Shown: one piece after another, positions 24,806-39,425 of the stretch
How the letters are laid out: the number at the start of each line of letters is the position of its first letter
Numbering within the stretch: the first letter of the stretch is position 1
Assembly: GCA_905250115.1 (NCBI GenBank)
Contig: CAJNOI010000101.1
Location: 85,001 to 149,000 of the forward strand
Direction of reading: 5' to 3'
Length of the DNA stretch: 64,000 bases
Source: Adineta steineri
Taxonomy: Eukaryota; Rotifera; Eurotatoria; Adinetida; Adinetidae
Translations under genes and position numbers: made by a program
The notes under the pieces: model-generated
Database searches by the model: none
The model's input: the letters and a program-made list of their open reading frames with translations, nothing else
What the model was told of the DNA's origin: nothing

Positions 24806-26430
24806 ATGGGTCCACCAGGTAATTTCAAGGTGAAATATTTCTGAAAAGTATATCTTTTATTTAAATAGATTTTCGAGGAGGTCGTGGCGGCGGTTTTGGA
24901 GGCCGTGGAAGAGGTAAGGGATATTTGATTTGTGAACTCAACTAAATTCATATTCTTTCTATAGGCGGTGGTGATCGCGGTGGTTTTCGTGGCGGTCGAG
25001 GTGAGATTTTATCAAGATAATTAATTTTTATCTCATCTAAATTTTATTTAGGCGGTGGTGATCGCGGTGGTCGTGGTAAGCATTTTTGAATAATGGAAAA
25101 AAAATAATAAAGAATTTAACTGATAGGTACACGTGGAGGTGGTGTCCGCGGTGGTGGACGTAAGTAGTTTCTTTAAAGATTTATTTAGTTATATAAATAA
25201 TTTTATCTTAGGTGGACGCGGTGGCGGTGGACGTGGTGGCGGCCGAGGTGGCCGTGGCGGAGGTGCAGGTAAATTACTATATTTGTTTTCTAACAATTAA
25301 TAATATATTTTCAATCGATAGGAGGTGGTGGAAAAAAAGTCGTTGTTGAACCCCATCGTCATCCAGGTTAGTTTACTATTACCTGAATGATTTTCTTATT
25401 TTTATTGATCATTTTTCTATAGGAGTATTTATCGCTCGATCAAAAGATGACGATATGTTATTAACTAAAAATATGGTCGTTGGTGAAAGTGTTTATGGAG
25501 AAAAACGTATTAGTGCTGATGTATGTAATATTTTCAATAAAAAGAAAATATATATAGAATTTCTTCTTTTTTTTAGGGAGAAAATCAGGAAAAAATTGAA
25601 TATCGTGTATGGAATCCATTTCGTTCGAAATTAGGTGCTGCCATTCTCAGTGGTGTTGATAATATCCATATGCCACCAGGTACAAAGGTTCTTTATCTTG
25701 GTGCAGCAAGTGGTACAACTGTATCTCATGTATCTGATATAGTCGGACCAGTACGTACTTAATTTTTATTTAATTTAAAACATTAATATTTTCTTTTATT
25801 AAGGAGGGTCTTGTTTATGCTGTTGAATTTTCTCACCGTTCTGGTCGTGATTTACTAAATGTAGCAAAAAAACGAACAAATATTATACCAATTATTGAAG
25901 ATGCTCGTCATCCACATAAATATCGAATGCTTATTGGTTAGCAAAAAAAATTCTATATAATTTAAATAAAACAAATTATGTTTCTATTTTGTATAGGAAT
26001 GGTTGATACAATATTTGCAGATGTTGCTCAACCAGATCAAGCTCGTATTGTTGCACTTAATGCCCATCATTTTTTGAAAAATGGTGGTAATTTTGTTATT
26101 TCAATTAAAGTAAATAATCAAGATTTTGATTTTCGAATAATAAAATATATATTTGACTTAATAGGCTAGTTGTATTGATTCAACAGCTGCACCAGAAGCT
26201 GTTTTTGCTGGTGAAGTCAAAAAACTTCAAAGTGAAAAACTTAAACCAAAAGAACAGCTTACATTGGAACCATACGAACGTGATCATGCCATTGTTGTTG
26301 GTAGTTACCGGTAAAGATAAATTTCCCAAAAAATTCATTTTATTTTATCAATATTATTAAATATTTTAGACCTACTGGTAAAAATAAGATTAAAGAAGAA
26401 AATGATACAAAAGAATCAATGGAAGATTAA
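24806..26430 (+). CDS. FBL: Fibrillarin, box C/D snoRNP 2'-O-methyltransferase, 13 exons
   Basis: Exons 24806-24818, 24869-24913, 24965-25000, 25052-25075, 25127-25159, 25212-25268, 25322-25366, 25423-25520, 25577-25750, 25804-25936, 25997-26109, 26165-26310 and 26370-26430 total 978 nt, giving 325 residues. Residues 1-88 are an RGG/GAR domain, followed by the methyltransferase fold: [25 protein letters not shown], the SAM-binding [41 protein letters not shown] and FVISIKASCID. This is the nucleolar enzyme that methylates rRNA under snoRNA guidance. Every intron in the GAR part interrupts a glycine-rich stretch in phase 1 and the exons are as small as 24 bp. An automated six-frame scan would miss the whole N-terminal half. 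Confidence 0.96.
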
Positions 26431-26768
26431 TAATATTGTTGTTATATATTCAACAATTTTGTGTCGGCGTTATATGCCTGTTATTTGTACCGTTTTTGTT
26501 GTTGATTATAAATAGCAAACACATTTAAAAAAAAAACATAAATCTTTTGAAATTGATAAAGAATTTTTTTTAAGAAATCAGATAGGAATCATAAAAAACA
26601 AATAGGAAACACCGTAAAAAGACAATTCACAAGTGATGATGGATAAATCAAGATGTTTCAATAATCGACTTATCTATAAGAAAAATGTTTATTTTACGAA
26701 TAGTTGGATAATAAAAAATTGAACTTTATCTGTTTTTTCACACCCACACACTTCATGTAAGAATATAA

Positions 26769-28228
26769 TCAATAAAGTGCGCATAGTGTTTGTCCTGTAT
26801 CAAAATTAGTGTTTCCTTCGAAAAGTTTTGTTGGATCATATGTTGGTATAATTTGTAAAGCATATATATAAGTAGAATAAACTGCTGTTAAAGACTTTGA
26901 TACATATGTATTCCAATTCGATTGATTATATGGAAAAATATTATTCGTATAACTTGAACTACCAATTGAAGTTTGTATATTAACCCAAAGACGATATGTT
27001 GAATACGTTTGAGCAATAACTACGATGTCCGAAGCAAATATTGGACTTATCAAAGACCAACCTATAGCTGTACACGTTGATTGACTAGCCGTATATGTCA
27101 TTAATGATGAACTGATTAATTGTGTACATACCCATTGAGATGAATATTGAATCAATATATAACCTTCAGATTCACATGGGAGACATTTATTTGAAGTTTG
27201 TGACCAAAACCATAAAGGTACATTACAATCACAAATACCATCTATAAATAAAATATAATCGGATAAATTATTTCCAGTTTTAACTTACTAATACAAACAA
27301 GATTTAATGTTTGTGAACACTGACTATTACTTGTACAATTATTATAACTTGTTCCTTGATTCATACATGATGATGTACTATTAATACCAGTTCCTACAAC
27401 CCATGCTTGTCCTTGATTACAATCACACGTATATAGTTTTGATTGTGAAGGACAATCGCATGCTGGATATGAACCAGGTAGACGACAAAAAAGTCCAGCT
27501 TGAGTATTACAACTTGTATTTCGATCACAATAACTAGAATATGTTGAAACTGATTCACACCTAGCATTAGACCAATATGTCGACACAGGGCATATACATA
27601 TTTGTGTTCCTGGATCACATATAAGACCTAATTGTGTATTACATAGCGCAGTACTCGTTGTCAGACATGAATCACCAAATAATAAATAAGCTAAAATAAT
27701 CATATTTCATATTTTTTTATATTCTATTTTTAATCACTTACTTGTACAATTTGTACCACTATAATATGTATTTGAAGGACATCGACACATATTATTTTGC
27801 TGACAAATAAGACCTTTACTTGTATCACATTGTTGATTTATTGAACATGTTGCATTAATATTTCTAACTGTTAAACATTTTCGAAAATTCGTATCCCAAA
27901 AAGTTTGTTCCGGACAAAGACATATGAACAATGTTGAACTACATATTAAATTTGCTTGTGATATGCATTGCGCTTTTCCTTCTGCACATGATTCTAAATA
28001 AGATGCTGTTTGACGAAGACGAACAAGTCCAGCTATAAGCCAAGCAATGGACAATGAAAGAGCAATAATTACAAAAAATGCAATAATAAAACGACGTGGA
28101 TGTGTTGAATGTTCATAATGAATAAATGTATACAAACGTTTTGAACGAGATCGTTCAGTAATTAAATTTGATTGAGGTAATCGACTAAAAAACGTAACAT
28201 CAGACGAGGAAAATGCTGACGATGGCAT
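26769..28228 (-). CDS. Cysteine-rich type II membrane protein with EB-like repeats and C-terminal lectin-like region
   Basis: Exons (minus) 28228-27742, 27690-27289 and 27241-26769 give 453 residues. No signal peptide; a basic cytoplasmic segment (1-45) precedes one membrane helix (about 47-70), so the protein should be type II. Outside are tandem cysteine modules of the pattern C...C-N-x-Q-x-GL-x-C...C-x-CP, resembling EB modules of invertebrate surface proteins. The last 110 residues are Tyr/Ser/Trp-rich with few cysteines (SSQWVCTQL... to LCALY) and look like a worn C-type-lectin-like domain. The nearest ATG was chosen; a TTG one codon earlier is unlikely in an animal. It converges on fibrillarin with 338 bp between the stops. 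Confidence 0.75.
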
Positions 28229-28520
28229 CAATAAAATTCTTTATCGAATAATAAAATAAACGGCTTCTTTTTTTGTTGTTTTATATATTCGTATTAATGT
28301 AAAGAACAATGAGAAGAAGAAAAAAACCTATAGAAATTGATTTTACGATGCAAAAAATATGATACATAATCATTTCTATGTTCTCTTATATTCAAAACAA
28401 ACTAGAGAACAATAATAAACTTAAATAATATTTATTCTACTGTTTTAAGCAATTATATATTTATTATTGAATTAAAATAGAAAATCAATTAATTACATTT
28501 AAAACGAAAAAACTAAAAAT

Positions 28521-31500
28521 TTAGAAAAAATTTTCAATAATTAGTTCGAATGCTCGAGGTTCATATCGAATATATTTTTCACGATGTCGTGTAAAATCTT
28601 TATGTGCAAATTTAGTATAATAACGTTTATATAATTCCATAATTAATGCTTTGCCTTCATTTCGTAAACGATCACGTAAATCAACATCACTAACAATATA
28701 TTGTTCACATTGTTGTCGAATTGTATCAATAGCTGTATTAACAGTTGAAAAACTTTCTTTTAATTGTTCACGATCACGTTCACGTAACTAAATTATATAT
28801 ATAATATTGAAAATAAGAGAAAATGTTTTTTGAAATTTATAACGAACTTTTCCATCAGGTATATGATTTTTATTATCATATTCAAGCATTTCTTGAATAG
28901 CAATAATTAATGGAGTATAACTAAAAAGAAAAGTGATTTTCAATAGTTAAATTAGATCACAATTTTCGATAATTAAAAAATCAATCAAGCAATATTTTGA
29001 TTATTACTTTTTTAAATCTATCTATATTACTGTACGAACACATGGGGACTCAATAGTAGAAGATGTTTATGCAATACATATATATCTATGATTCGCAGTG
29101 ATGCCATATTTAAGTTAGAGCAAGATTTTCTGTAACCATAAGCATCGCCTATCTGAAGTTAGATATACAACTCTTCTACTCATAAGTACAAGACAGTTGG
29201 TATCGAACTCAAAAGAATTAATGTTATTTACGTTCAAACAGATCTGGGCAAGTACAGACTCTCTCGGGTACGAGTACTATTCTATCAAGGGCGGCTAAGA
29301 GATTTTTACCATAGCTGTTACGGAAAAAAACCTATATCTAAACAGTCGAAATAAAAAGACGTCAAGAATTCATATCATTCATGCAGCACAGAATCACATG
29401 GCAACTTTTTATGAGACATAATCAAGAACTCGAAGGTCATATCCTCGAGTACGAGTACTTTGCCCTGCTCTGCGTTCAAAAAAGTATTCAATAGAAGAAA
29501 ATATGTCAGATGTATAGGCATTAATTCTGTTTTTTCATTAGAACTCATCCCTAAAATATACTACTGAAGAATGGAAAGATGACCTAATAAATACACCTAT
29601 GAAAACAAATGTATAGAGTACTTTAATACGTAGACTATCTTTTCTAACTATTAAATAGTGATTTTCAAATATGTAATATAAAATAATACCATTTCGTATA
29701 ATCTTTCAAGTGTGTTTGAAAATCATTTTCATATTTTTCTTTCAGATCTGGTTGATATCGCTGAATAATACCCAACAAAGATGAACTAAATAAAATATTA
29801 GATAAGAATCTCAAGTTCATATTCAAATATATGGCATACTTTTCAAGTCGTTTAAGCAAATAATTCATATTATTGAGAATAAATATTGCTCGTATTGTTG
29901 TATCAGTACGTGATGGATAACTTTCACTTTTTCGAAATAAACTTACATGAAGTGCTTGAACTAATTGAGCTAAATAAACAAAATTGATTAAATTAAGTTC
30001 TATATATATGAATAGATACATACCAAAATAAGTTCCTAAATCATAAAGACCTTTTTCTGGCCCTGATAAACCACCACTACTTGTTCCTAATATAATAAAT
30101 TAGAATAATTTCAAAAAACGTTTCGATTTTTTCCTTACGTTGTTGTTGTTCGACATAAAGCGTAGCAATAATTGTTGCAGTATCATCATATGCTAATAAT
30201 CCTTCCATAAATGCTAATACATGTGATGTTAATGGATGTACATTACCACCTTGACTAGGGGGTTGTTGATCCGAAGTAACTTCTTCTAAAACACTTCGAA
30301 GATATACAACTGCCTAAAATAAAACATAAGTCATTGACAAAATTATTTATCGAGTATTTACTGATTGTTCAAATGTTGCAGAAAGCGTTGTAAATTGTTG
30401 TCGACGAGCAGGATCACTTTCCTTTTAAATAAAATATAGATTAATCGAAATTTATTAAACATATATTCACTTGATAAAGTTTAGAAAACACTGCTCTTGA
30501 TCGTAGAAACCATCTTAATATGGAAAAAACACCATAAATTGCAAATTTACCAGCATCTAGTTTACGTGGTATTCGTTCAATTGATTGACATAAACGTTGA
30601 CCTTCTTCACGCATATATACTAATGGTAATTCAATTAATTTCGTAAAAACAAGTGATTGTAAATCAATTGGAAAAACATAATTAAGTAAATCACGATCAC
30701 GTTGTAAAAGAATAATAAATGAATCAAGTAAGACTTTATAATTATTTGTATCACGATCATCATTTGCATCAAAAACAGCATTTTCTTCTAAAGTTGTTGT
30801 TGATGTTGATAGAGGAGAATTTGAAGTACGAGATATTGTACTACTACCACCACCAGATGTACGCATAAAACGACGACCCATATCACTAAATTAATTTAAT
30901 TTCTAGTCATAAAATATTTTTTTGATTCAATAGACTAGATAATACACTTTTCTCATCTTAACAAGATTGATTTAATTAAAGAGTCAAGTCTTTAATTATT
31001 TTTTCGCCTGATTGAAACATATAATTAAAAAAGGTATGTGTGAAAGAGAGTATGATTTTCATTTCAAACAGTCCCAATGTGCAAATATGCAAGAGAAAAG
31101 AAGAAGCAACGGACAATAGATTCACTTACGGTGATAAATATTGTCTGAATAATTAAAAATAATATAAATGCATGCTGAAAAAAAACATGATTTTTATTAT
31201 ACCTGATTTTTTTTCCTTGGCGTTTAATTGTATCTGAACCAGATATATTTTGTGATGAAAGACTTGGACTTGATGACCCAAGGATGGATGAACGACGAAC
31301 TGATGTTCTTCCTAAATGTTCCGCAAGACTGAAATAATAAAAAATCGAATATTTTCTTTTTTTTGTGTTGTCGAATTTAGTTTCATTACAGTTGAAGAGA
31401 TCGTCGAATCATTGTACCTCGTTTTGTCGCATATGAATCAATAAGACCTTGTCGAAAACCATGAGAACTAAACCATTCAATTATGCTTCTTAATACACCC

Positions 31501-32426
31501 ATATCCGCTTCTGAAATATTTTTATAGAACAAAATAAATTGTAAATTTAATTTTACCTTGCATTGCATGAATATCAGTTGGATTCTTTGAAGATAATTCA
31601 CATAATTCTATTAATTCTTTTGCTGCTAATGGATTAGCATATCTTAATATAAGTTTATCAGTTTCTTCAACAAGTCGTTTTCTTCCAAGATCAAATAATT
31701 GCATAACACGTTCACGTTCACTAACAGCTGTTTGTGTACGTCGAAAATATTTAACTGCATCTTCAAGACGATCTAATTCAGATAAATAATCCGCTAAATT
31801 TCCACCTGGACCTGAAGATATTGTTGGTGTTAATTCACCACATATATCATAGAAATGAAGAACTGAATCAACTAATGTTAAACTTTGATCAACATTATGT
31901 AATAATAAACGTAATTCATTTGTGGCTTCATAAACAGGTGTGACTAATTCATCTAATGATTGAAGTTTTCTCTCAAAATTATCTAAAGTTGATACCATAC
32001 CACTTGTTAAGGTATTAGAACGAGATAATGATTCTTGTAGTAATGCCAAACGACGTTTTTCCTATTAGAAATAAACAGAATGAAGTTTATATTCTACAGA
32101 TGAAGAAAATAGTGTCCATATCAATAAAATGATATACCGTTGAAGTTAGAAGCCATGCATGAAAATTCCGAATGGTCAACGTCGAACTATAAAATTTTTA
32201 TACAAATCCTCACTCTACAATCAGTAAAGTTTCTCCGAGAATTCTAAAATCAAGGATTCGAAAAATGTTAAAAAGAGACAAGATGATAGCCAACATTTAT
32301 GAATTATAATCACAAATAGATTAGTTTTGCTAGAATAGAATATTCTATTTTAAATACATTTCTCACCTCTTGTAATTTCGTCTCAGATGAACGTATAATT
32401 GTCTTAGTTTCTGCGCCACCTGTCAT
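28521..32426 (-). CDS. EXOC7: Exocyst complex component 7 (Exo70), 12 exons
   Basis: Exons (minus) 32426-32367, 32061-31557, 31510-31390, 31328-31203, 30885-30471, 30421-30362, 30313-30139, 30086-30024, 29969-29840, 29785-29690, 28920-28848 and 28787-28521 total 2091 nt, giving 696 residues, the size of animal Exo70. The N-terminal coiled coil (LQEEKRRLALLQESLSRSN...) is followed by the family patterns GPGGNLADYLSELDRLEDAV and YFRR, a Ser-rich linker near 250-290, a helical-rod body and a basic C-terminal end (KFAHKDFTRHREKYIRYEP) that in other Exo70 proteins binds PI(4,5)P2. It tethers secretory vesicles to the plasma membrane. The start lies 183 bp downstream of the RAC stop on the same strand. 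Confidence 0.93.
29239..29472. mobile_element. hAT-like MITE in an EXOC7 intron with perfect 8-bp target duplication
   Basis: The 234-bp insertion begins CAGATCTGGGCAAGTAC and ends, reverse-complemented, CAGAGCAGGGCAAAGTAC. Both flanks are cgttcaaa (29231-29238 and 29473-29480), an exact 8-bp duplication. Near each end is a copy of TACGAGTACT. No coding capacity. It sits in the 763-bp intron 28921-29689. Confidence 0.85.
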
Positions 32427-32454
32427 TTTATTATATATTTTCGATTATAACAAT

Positions 32455-32468
32455 CTGAAAAAAAAAAT
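32455..32468 (-). promoter_or_regulatory. Strong 3' splice acceptor upstream of EXOC7 ATG
   Basis: Reading the minus strand, a pyrimidine tract of ten T ends in cag at 32455, 28 bases before the EXOC7 ATG. The only upstream sequence before the RAC stop is about 140 bp, leaving little room for a promoter plus 5' exon. Candidate trans-splicing acceptor. Confidence 0.5.
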
Positions 32469-32609
32469 CATTTTTCGCGTTAAACGACAGATAAATGTAT
32501 GTATATTTATATATATATATATGTATAAACCAAATATATCTTACAAAAAAAGAGCGAGAAACATAAATCAGATCGTATATCATGCAGAGGAAAAAAATGA
32601 TTTCTATAT

Positions 32610-33512
<903 letters not shown>

Positions 33513-35674
33513 TGTATTAAATCAAAGAAAAAAAGAAAACAATCTATTTTTTATTATTTATCTATACGTTCTTTAATAATTTTGAAGATACTAGTATCAT
33601 CATAGCATCTAAAGAGAAAAATTATACATTTTTCGGACAGATAGAATGAGAAGAAAAAAAAATAAGGTTGATGAATTCAAGCGAACAAAGAAAAGAAAGA
33701 GAAAAAAAACGTATGAATCATTATAGTCACTTCTTATTCATTTGAAAAAATCGTATAATGGATTGAAAAAATAACCATTCAATACAGAGACAGAGGTCGC
33801 ATACTTTTTAAAAATTTTTTAATCATGCATCTTCACTCCTCCTACACACATGTTGAAGTATGTTACTCATCCTATTCATGATTAATTTATTAAATAATGG
33901 AAGAAGTAACTGAGATATCAATTGATGTTTGACTTTATCTATTTTTTTTTATGAAATTTTTGTCTTTCCTATTGATTAAAATATTGATGATAGGATAATT
34001 TCTATTTATTTTTATATAGATAATTTTTATATCAAATATGTAAAACGATTAGAACTTACATTACTTTTATCTATGTAATGCAAATCTTATAAAATAATCA
34101 GCTAATCGAATAGTTTACAAAAAAAATTATTTAATACAATACATATGATATCTCATGATCTCAGCCACGCAAAATGTTTTTCAATAATATGGTAAGTTTA
34201 AATAAGAACAATTAACCAATGCTTTCTTAACTCTGTATTCTATTGAGCGAAAATTTGTTTCATGAAAAAGGTTATTTAAATTTACGATTTTTATATAATT
34301 AACAGTCTGATTTTCGCAGTTTGATTAAACGGCTAAGGGGTGATTCCGTTATGTTCGTTTGTAATGGATAAAAAAATCGTAGACAGTTTTACAGTGCTTC
34401 GTTTTGAAAAGCACAATTGTTCGTCTAAAATTGCAAGTACATTTCATTTTAGACACTAAGTCGTTTATGCGCAATGAAACAAGCAAAGCGTGACTATATC
34501 ACGTTGTACGTAGACTGACGGTAAAGTGATTAGCACTTTATTGCAATAACAAAATGTATATTTGATGGAGTTATTGTGCAAGTGTATTTACCTTAATTAT
34601 AGGTACAATAAATAATGTGACATTATAGACAGATATCGTATATAAGTATAAAAAATACGCATACATTCCTTGTATTTTTTTCGTAATAACACCACATTCT
34701 TTTTTCTCATCGAATGGATAACGACAACGGTAATTATCACTCTAAACACTCTTCTTTATTTATCTTTTTGTATAAAGAGAACAAAAAATTAGATATTAGA
34801 TTATCAGTAATGTAATTGGGACTGATGGATGTTATCAGAGCAATAGATGACACTTGATGATATTTGTTAGTAAATTAGTAATATAAATTAGTATAATATG
34901 TCCAACTATATAACGCATACATTGATTGTATTCGTCATATTAATATTAACCTTGACAATTCGATCTGTTATTTATTAGATATATGAAATATTCGACTTAT
35001 AGTTAGGTTCTTTTGAATAACAATAAAGATAGATTTTACAACAATTTCGGTTAGCATACTTATGACGATCGAGAATCGATGCACATAGACTATGTTTTAA
35101 TAATTTAACTTTCTAAAAAAACATAATTTTCGACATTTAATGATGACTAATTAATGCTTTAAGCTGCTTTTTTAGTTTCGTTAAATTGCACGATCAATTA
35201 ATTCAAGTAAAAGAATTCCAATTTTATCAGAACATTTATGTATTTTTTAAACATTCTTCGAATAATTCTCTCTCTTATTTATATTTCTTTTCTTACATCT
35301 ATCGTTTTCTCATTGACTTATTATTTCATATATTACAAACGTAGACAACATAAATAAGGCTTCTTTTTTCCTTTTTTCACGGTCAGATTAATTCACTTAT
35401 TAACACACAAACTTGATCTTTTTCTACTACTAAGAAAACTAGAAAACAAACTGACAGTGTAAAAAAAATGTACAGTTAAAAGTATACAATATCATGCTTG
35501 ATATTGTACTAAATGAGCTGTACTTTTCAATAGATGTCACGATGATATCGCTTCACGATCGGTTATATAAAATTCTCCAATGAATGACTCTCCTGTCATA
35601 ACTACTAATAATCATACCATCTGGTCTGTTATTATTAGTCGAGCATTTGATTGTCTTTTTCAGCTGCAACAATA
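33513..35674. other. Intergenic 2.2 kb between divergent RAC and SLC35D genes
   Basis: AT-rich; promoter region for both divergent genes. An acceptor (ctttttcag, ending 35663) lies 11 bases ahead of the transporter ATG, so a 5' non-coding exon probably lies here. No other gene was seen. Confidence 0.5.
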
Positions 35675-37876
35675 ATGACAAGCCAGACATATTGTGGTTG
35701 TCCTTGTCCACCAACGGTTTCATTTGTTCAACGAGTAGGCTCGGCTTTATTATATGCGGCTTGTTCAGGTTTAATTACAATTGTTAACAAAGTTGTTCTT
35801 ACAACCTATGGGTACGTCCTTCATTATTTGTGTCGTCTTTTTTCTCAGCAGTTTCGTCCCCCTATTACATAACAGGTTCCCCTCATTTCAACTGCTTGCC
35901 ATTGGACAGGTAGGCACTAATCTTGAATAACTAATATCTTCTAGTTTAATACCCGCATGTTGTGTAAACTTCTATTAATTATAATTCTAATATTTCATTT
36001 TTTTTCCTATGAAAATATTACTAATTTATTCTTATATTTTTTTCTCTCTTTTATATAGTTAACTGTTTCAATAGTTATATTATATACAGCACGATCATTT
36101 AATATTATTCGTTTTCCTCATTTTTCGGAGAATGTTATTAATAAGGTTTGTTTTTTTTTCTTCATAAATCTCTTTATTTTTATTATAATTAATAGATTAT
36201 GCCATTACCACTGTTTTTCTTTGGTAATTTACTCTTTGGTCTTGCTGGAACACAAGCAACGAGGTAACACTATTATTGAAAATCTTTAGTTTTTTTTTCA
36301 TAACTGATACATAGTTTACCAATGTTTACTGTTCTACGTCGTTTTTCAATTTGGTTAACAATGATTGGTGAACAACTTATACTTCGGTAATATATTTCTA
36401 TTTATTAATTTTGATAAAATTTCATTTTTATTTTCTTAGACAAACCCAAAGTCCAATTGCACAATTTAGTGTTTATATCATGTTAACTGGTGCTATGATT
36501 GCTGCAAGTGATGATTTAACATTCACTTGGTTTGGATATATTTTTCTCAGTATAAATAATCTCTGTACAGCTGCACAAGGTGTTGTAATTAAACAAAAAT
36601 TAGTCAATAAAGTAAATAATTATATTCTAAATTTTACAAATAGAGAGATATAATAAATTGTTTAGGAATTTAATCAATATGGTCTCCTGTTTTATAATTC
36701 ACTTGTTGTTCTTGGACCAGCTATTGTTCTAACAGCTTTTACTGAAGATCTCAATAAAGTAAATAACTTTTAATTCATTCTTATTTGAAACGTGTGATTT
36801 AGGTTCGAAATTATGATCGTTACTCAGATAGTGGTTTTATATGTGCTGTTCTTCTCTCATTATTAATGGGATTTTTACTTAATTATTCAACAATGTTATG
36901 TACTAATTATAATTCTCCATTAACCACTACGGTGGTTGGTGCTTGTAAAGTCAGTTTTAGATTTTTCTTAAATTTTTTAATGTTTCTTTTACGAAATATA
37001 GAATATGTTTGTTACCTATGTTGGTATGATTGTCGGTGGTGATTATATTTATTCACATGTGAATTTTATTGGTCTTAATATCAGGTAGAATTTTTATTAG
37101 AAATAATTGACAATAGATATTGATAAAAATAACAAATTTGAGTTGTAAACATTTAACGAAGGACAACAAAACTTGACTTCAATAATGATCTTTACTGAAG
37201 TCATAGATATTAACGAATGAAACTACAACTTGAAAAAATAAGTGTTGAAGACCTTGAAATGTTTTTTTCTAAGACAGACACTAAAAAATACAACAATTCT
37301 TATGTATATTATACTACCATGATAAAGCTAAAATATTGTATTATGTTTGTATTCGAAAGATGACTTTATAAAAGAGAAAAAAAATATTCATCGAATGAAT
37401 ATCGATTATAACTAGAAGAAACAGAACGGAACTAAATAAATTTATATTATCGATAATATGAAGTAGAAAAAAAACAACAAAATGTATTACTATAGGATAG
37501 TTGTAAAAGTAAATAGATTAAATTTTCATTAGATCGATCTGAAACGAAAAAAAAAGTTTTAGAAACACGTAAACATTAGCGAAAAATGTATAGTGCTATT
37601 TACTAGTCTAAATTCACTGATACATCTTTGGCATTGTCTTGAATTTTATGACTGCTAGATTTTTGCTAAAATATTCTGCCTAATAAAATTATCGACTAAT
37701 TTTCCTGGACTCATATTGAATCTAAAGGTTAAATTTATTATTCTAGTGTTCTTGGCAGTCTTATTTATTCTTGGATGACATTTGTTCGTAAACCATCAGC
37801 AATAATATCAACACATGGAAGTGGATCATCGATTACAACGGTCGACAATCGAAAAGGCATGCATAATTCAGTTTAA
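35675..37876 (+). CDS. SLC35D-like: Golgi/ER nucleotide-sugar transporter, SLC35D type
   Basis: Exons 35675-35811, 35876-35909, 36059-36145, 36196-36263, 36315-36386, 36440-36611, 36666-36758, 36803-36949, 37002-37084 and 37747-37876 total 1023 nt, giving 340 residues. There are about ten hydrophobic helices typical of the drug/metabolite transporter fold. Conserved stretches include NKVVLTTYGFPSFQLLAIGQ, FGLAGTQATSLPMFTVLRRFSI, LNYSTMLCTNYNSPLTTTVVGACKN and the late GGDYIYSHVNFIGLNISVLGSL. These match SLC35D1/D2, fly fringe connection and worm SQV-7, which carry UDP-glucuronic acid and UDP-HexNAc into the Golgi for glycan synthesis; the exact substrate is inference. The last intron (37085-37746) is 662 bp. 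Confidence 0.92.
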
Positions 37877-39425
37877 TTATTAATATTGGTGAATGGCAAT
37901 AATACTGCTATGAAATAATATTTGAATACTAATAATGATTATTGAACACATCTATTGGTATTATGTGTATTTATTAATGTTAATTTGAGAATAAAATAGA
38001 TTTTGATTTAATTCATTAGCAATAGTTTAATTAATCAAATATGTATTTTATTCAAAATAATTTAATTATCTGTTTCTCAGTATCATAATCTCTTCTTTCT
38101 TTTTTTGTTAACCTTTTTTTTTATTTTCGATGCTATGACAATCCTATGTATTATTTAATATTTGTAGGAATATTGTATACGTATGTATGTAATATAATGA
38201 TCTTATGACAATTTGCTTCTTTAGTATTATATTACAATGGATAAGATAAGCATGTATATATACATATATTTCTACTAACAAATTCTTAGATATAAACATG
38301 CGAAAAAACGTGATCATTTGGCTTTTTTTTAAATATTTTTTAAAGCCGCGTTCTCTTTTTCGTACACTTAATTTTTACTATATTTGTTGTTTTTTTTATT
38401 TATTTATATATGATAAAAAACAAATGAACGAATACGAAAAATATGTATATATCTTTATTTTGATAATGTATCGAAGAAATTGGTAGCCAGAAAAATTGAT
38501 GAATGTTGTTTGGATTATGTATTCTTTACAATATCGAAACCATTGTATTATTTCTTTGTTTACTTAGATCAATGAAACCCATTTATATATGCCTGAAGAC
38601 AGATTGTTTATACTAAAAAAATCTCGTTATTCTTATTCTAGGTTATAATTTGTGTACACAATCAGTATACAAAATATTACACGAGATATTGATCACTTTA
38701 TCAGATGTCTTATTCTTGTACTGAAGTATATGAAAAGTTTTAACGATTATTCATTAGGAATTTTAAATAAGAATATGTTTGTTTTTTATTGATTTAATTG
38801 AACAATATCAATATGCTTTGTTTTCTTTCGTTCGGAAGAAAATTAAATTTTTGGGAACGCAAAACAAACAATAAACCGATCGAGAATTTGTTTCAATATT
38901 TGAATGCGGAGATGCTAAATAAACTGATTTAATATGCCCGAAAACATGTGAATATATAGTAGTGAAAGACAATAACTGTGTATTGTTTTTTTAAAGTCAA
39001 AATTTTATTGTCTTGATGGCAATGACCATTGTCTTTTGTGAGTAATAATTTTTTATTTTAAAAAATACTGTTGTTGAATCGAAAATAATGAAAATTGTAA
39101 AACAAAATCTAGCTTTATTTTTGATTAGTCAAAACTACAATACTTTTTAATGATCAAAATCTATTATTGAGAGAAAAGTAGACTTTAGTAAAATATGAGT
39201 TCATCTATATATCATTGTGTAGTGAGGATGAGTAAGTAAATGATTTTAGTACTCGATCTATACAAGCACATTTTCTGAGATTATTAATCTAAATCATTTT
39301 TCACAGAAACATCTATGGAAAATATTCTTGTTAGTCAAAGACAAGCAGCAAAGAAAACAAATGACTTGTAGTTTTGCTTTAATTTAGTAAGAAAAACTTT
39401 TTCTTTTATACATAAAGATATCTTT
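37877..39425. other. Intergenic 1.5 kb
   Basis: AT-rich, with scattered T-runs and short reading frames only. Nothing supportable was found. A signal-peptide exon for the following gene may be hidden here. Confidence 0.4.

Noticed and set aside
39361-39386. Small ATG exon ahead of paralogue B (MTCSFALI then gtaaga) as its signal-peptide exon
   Set aside because: Joining it to the acceptor before taaac gives the wrong phase, so it cannot be the missing leader as read.
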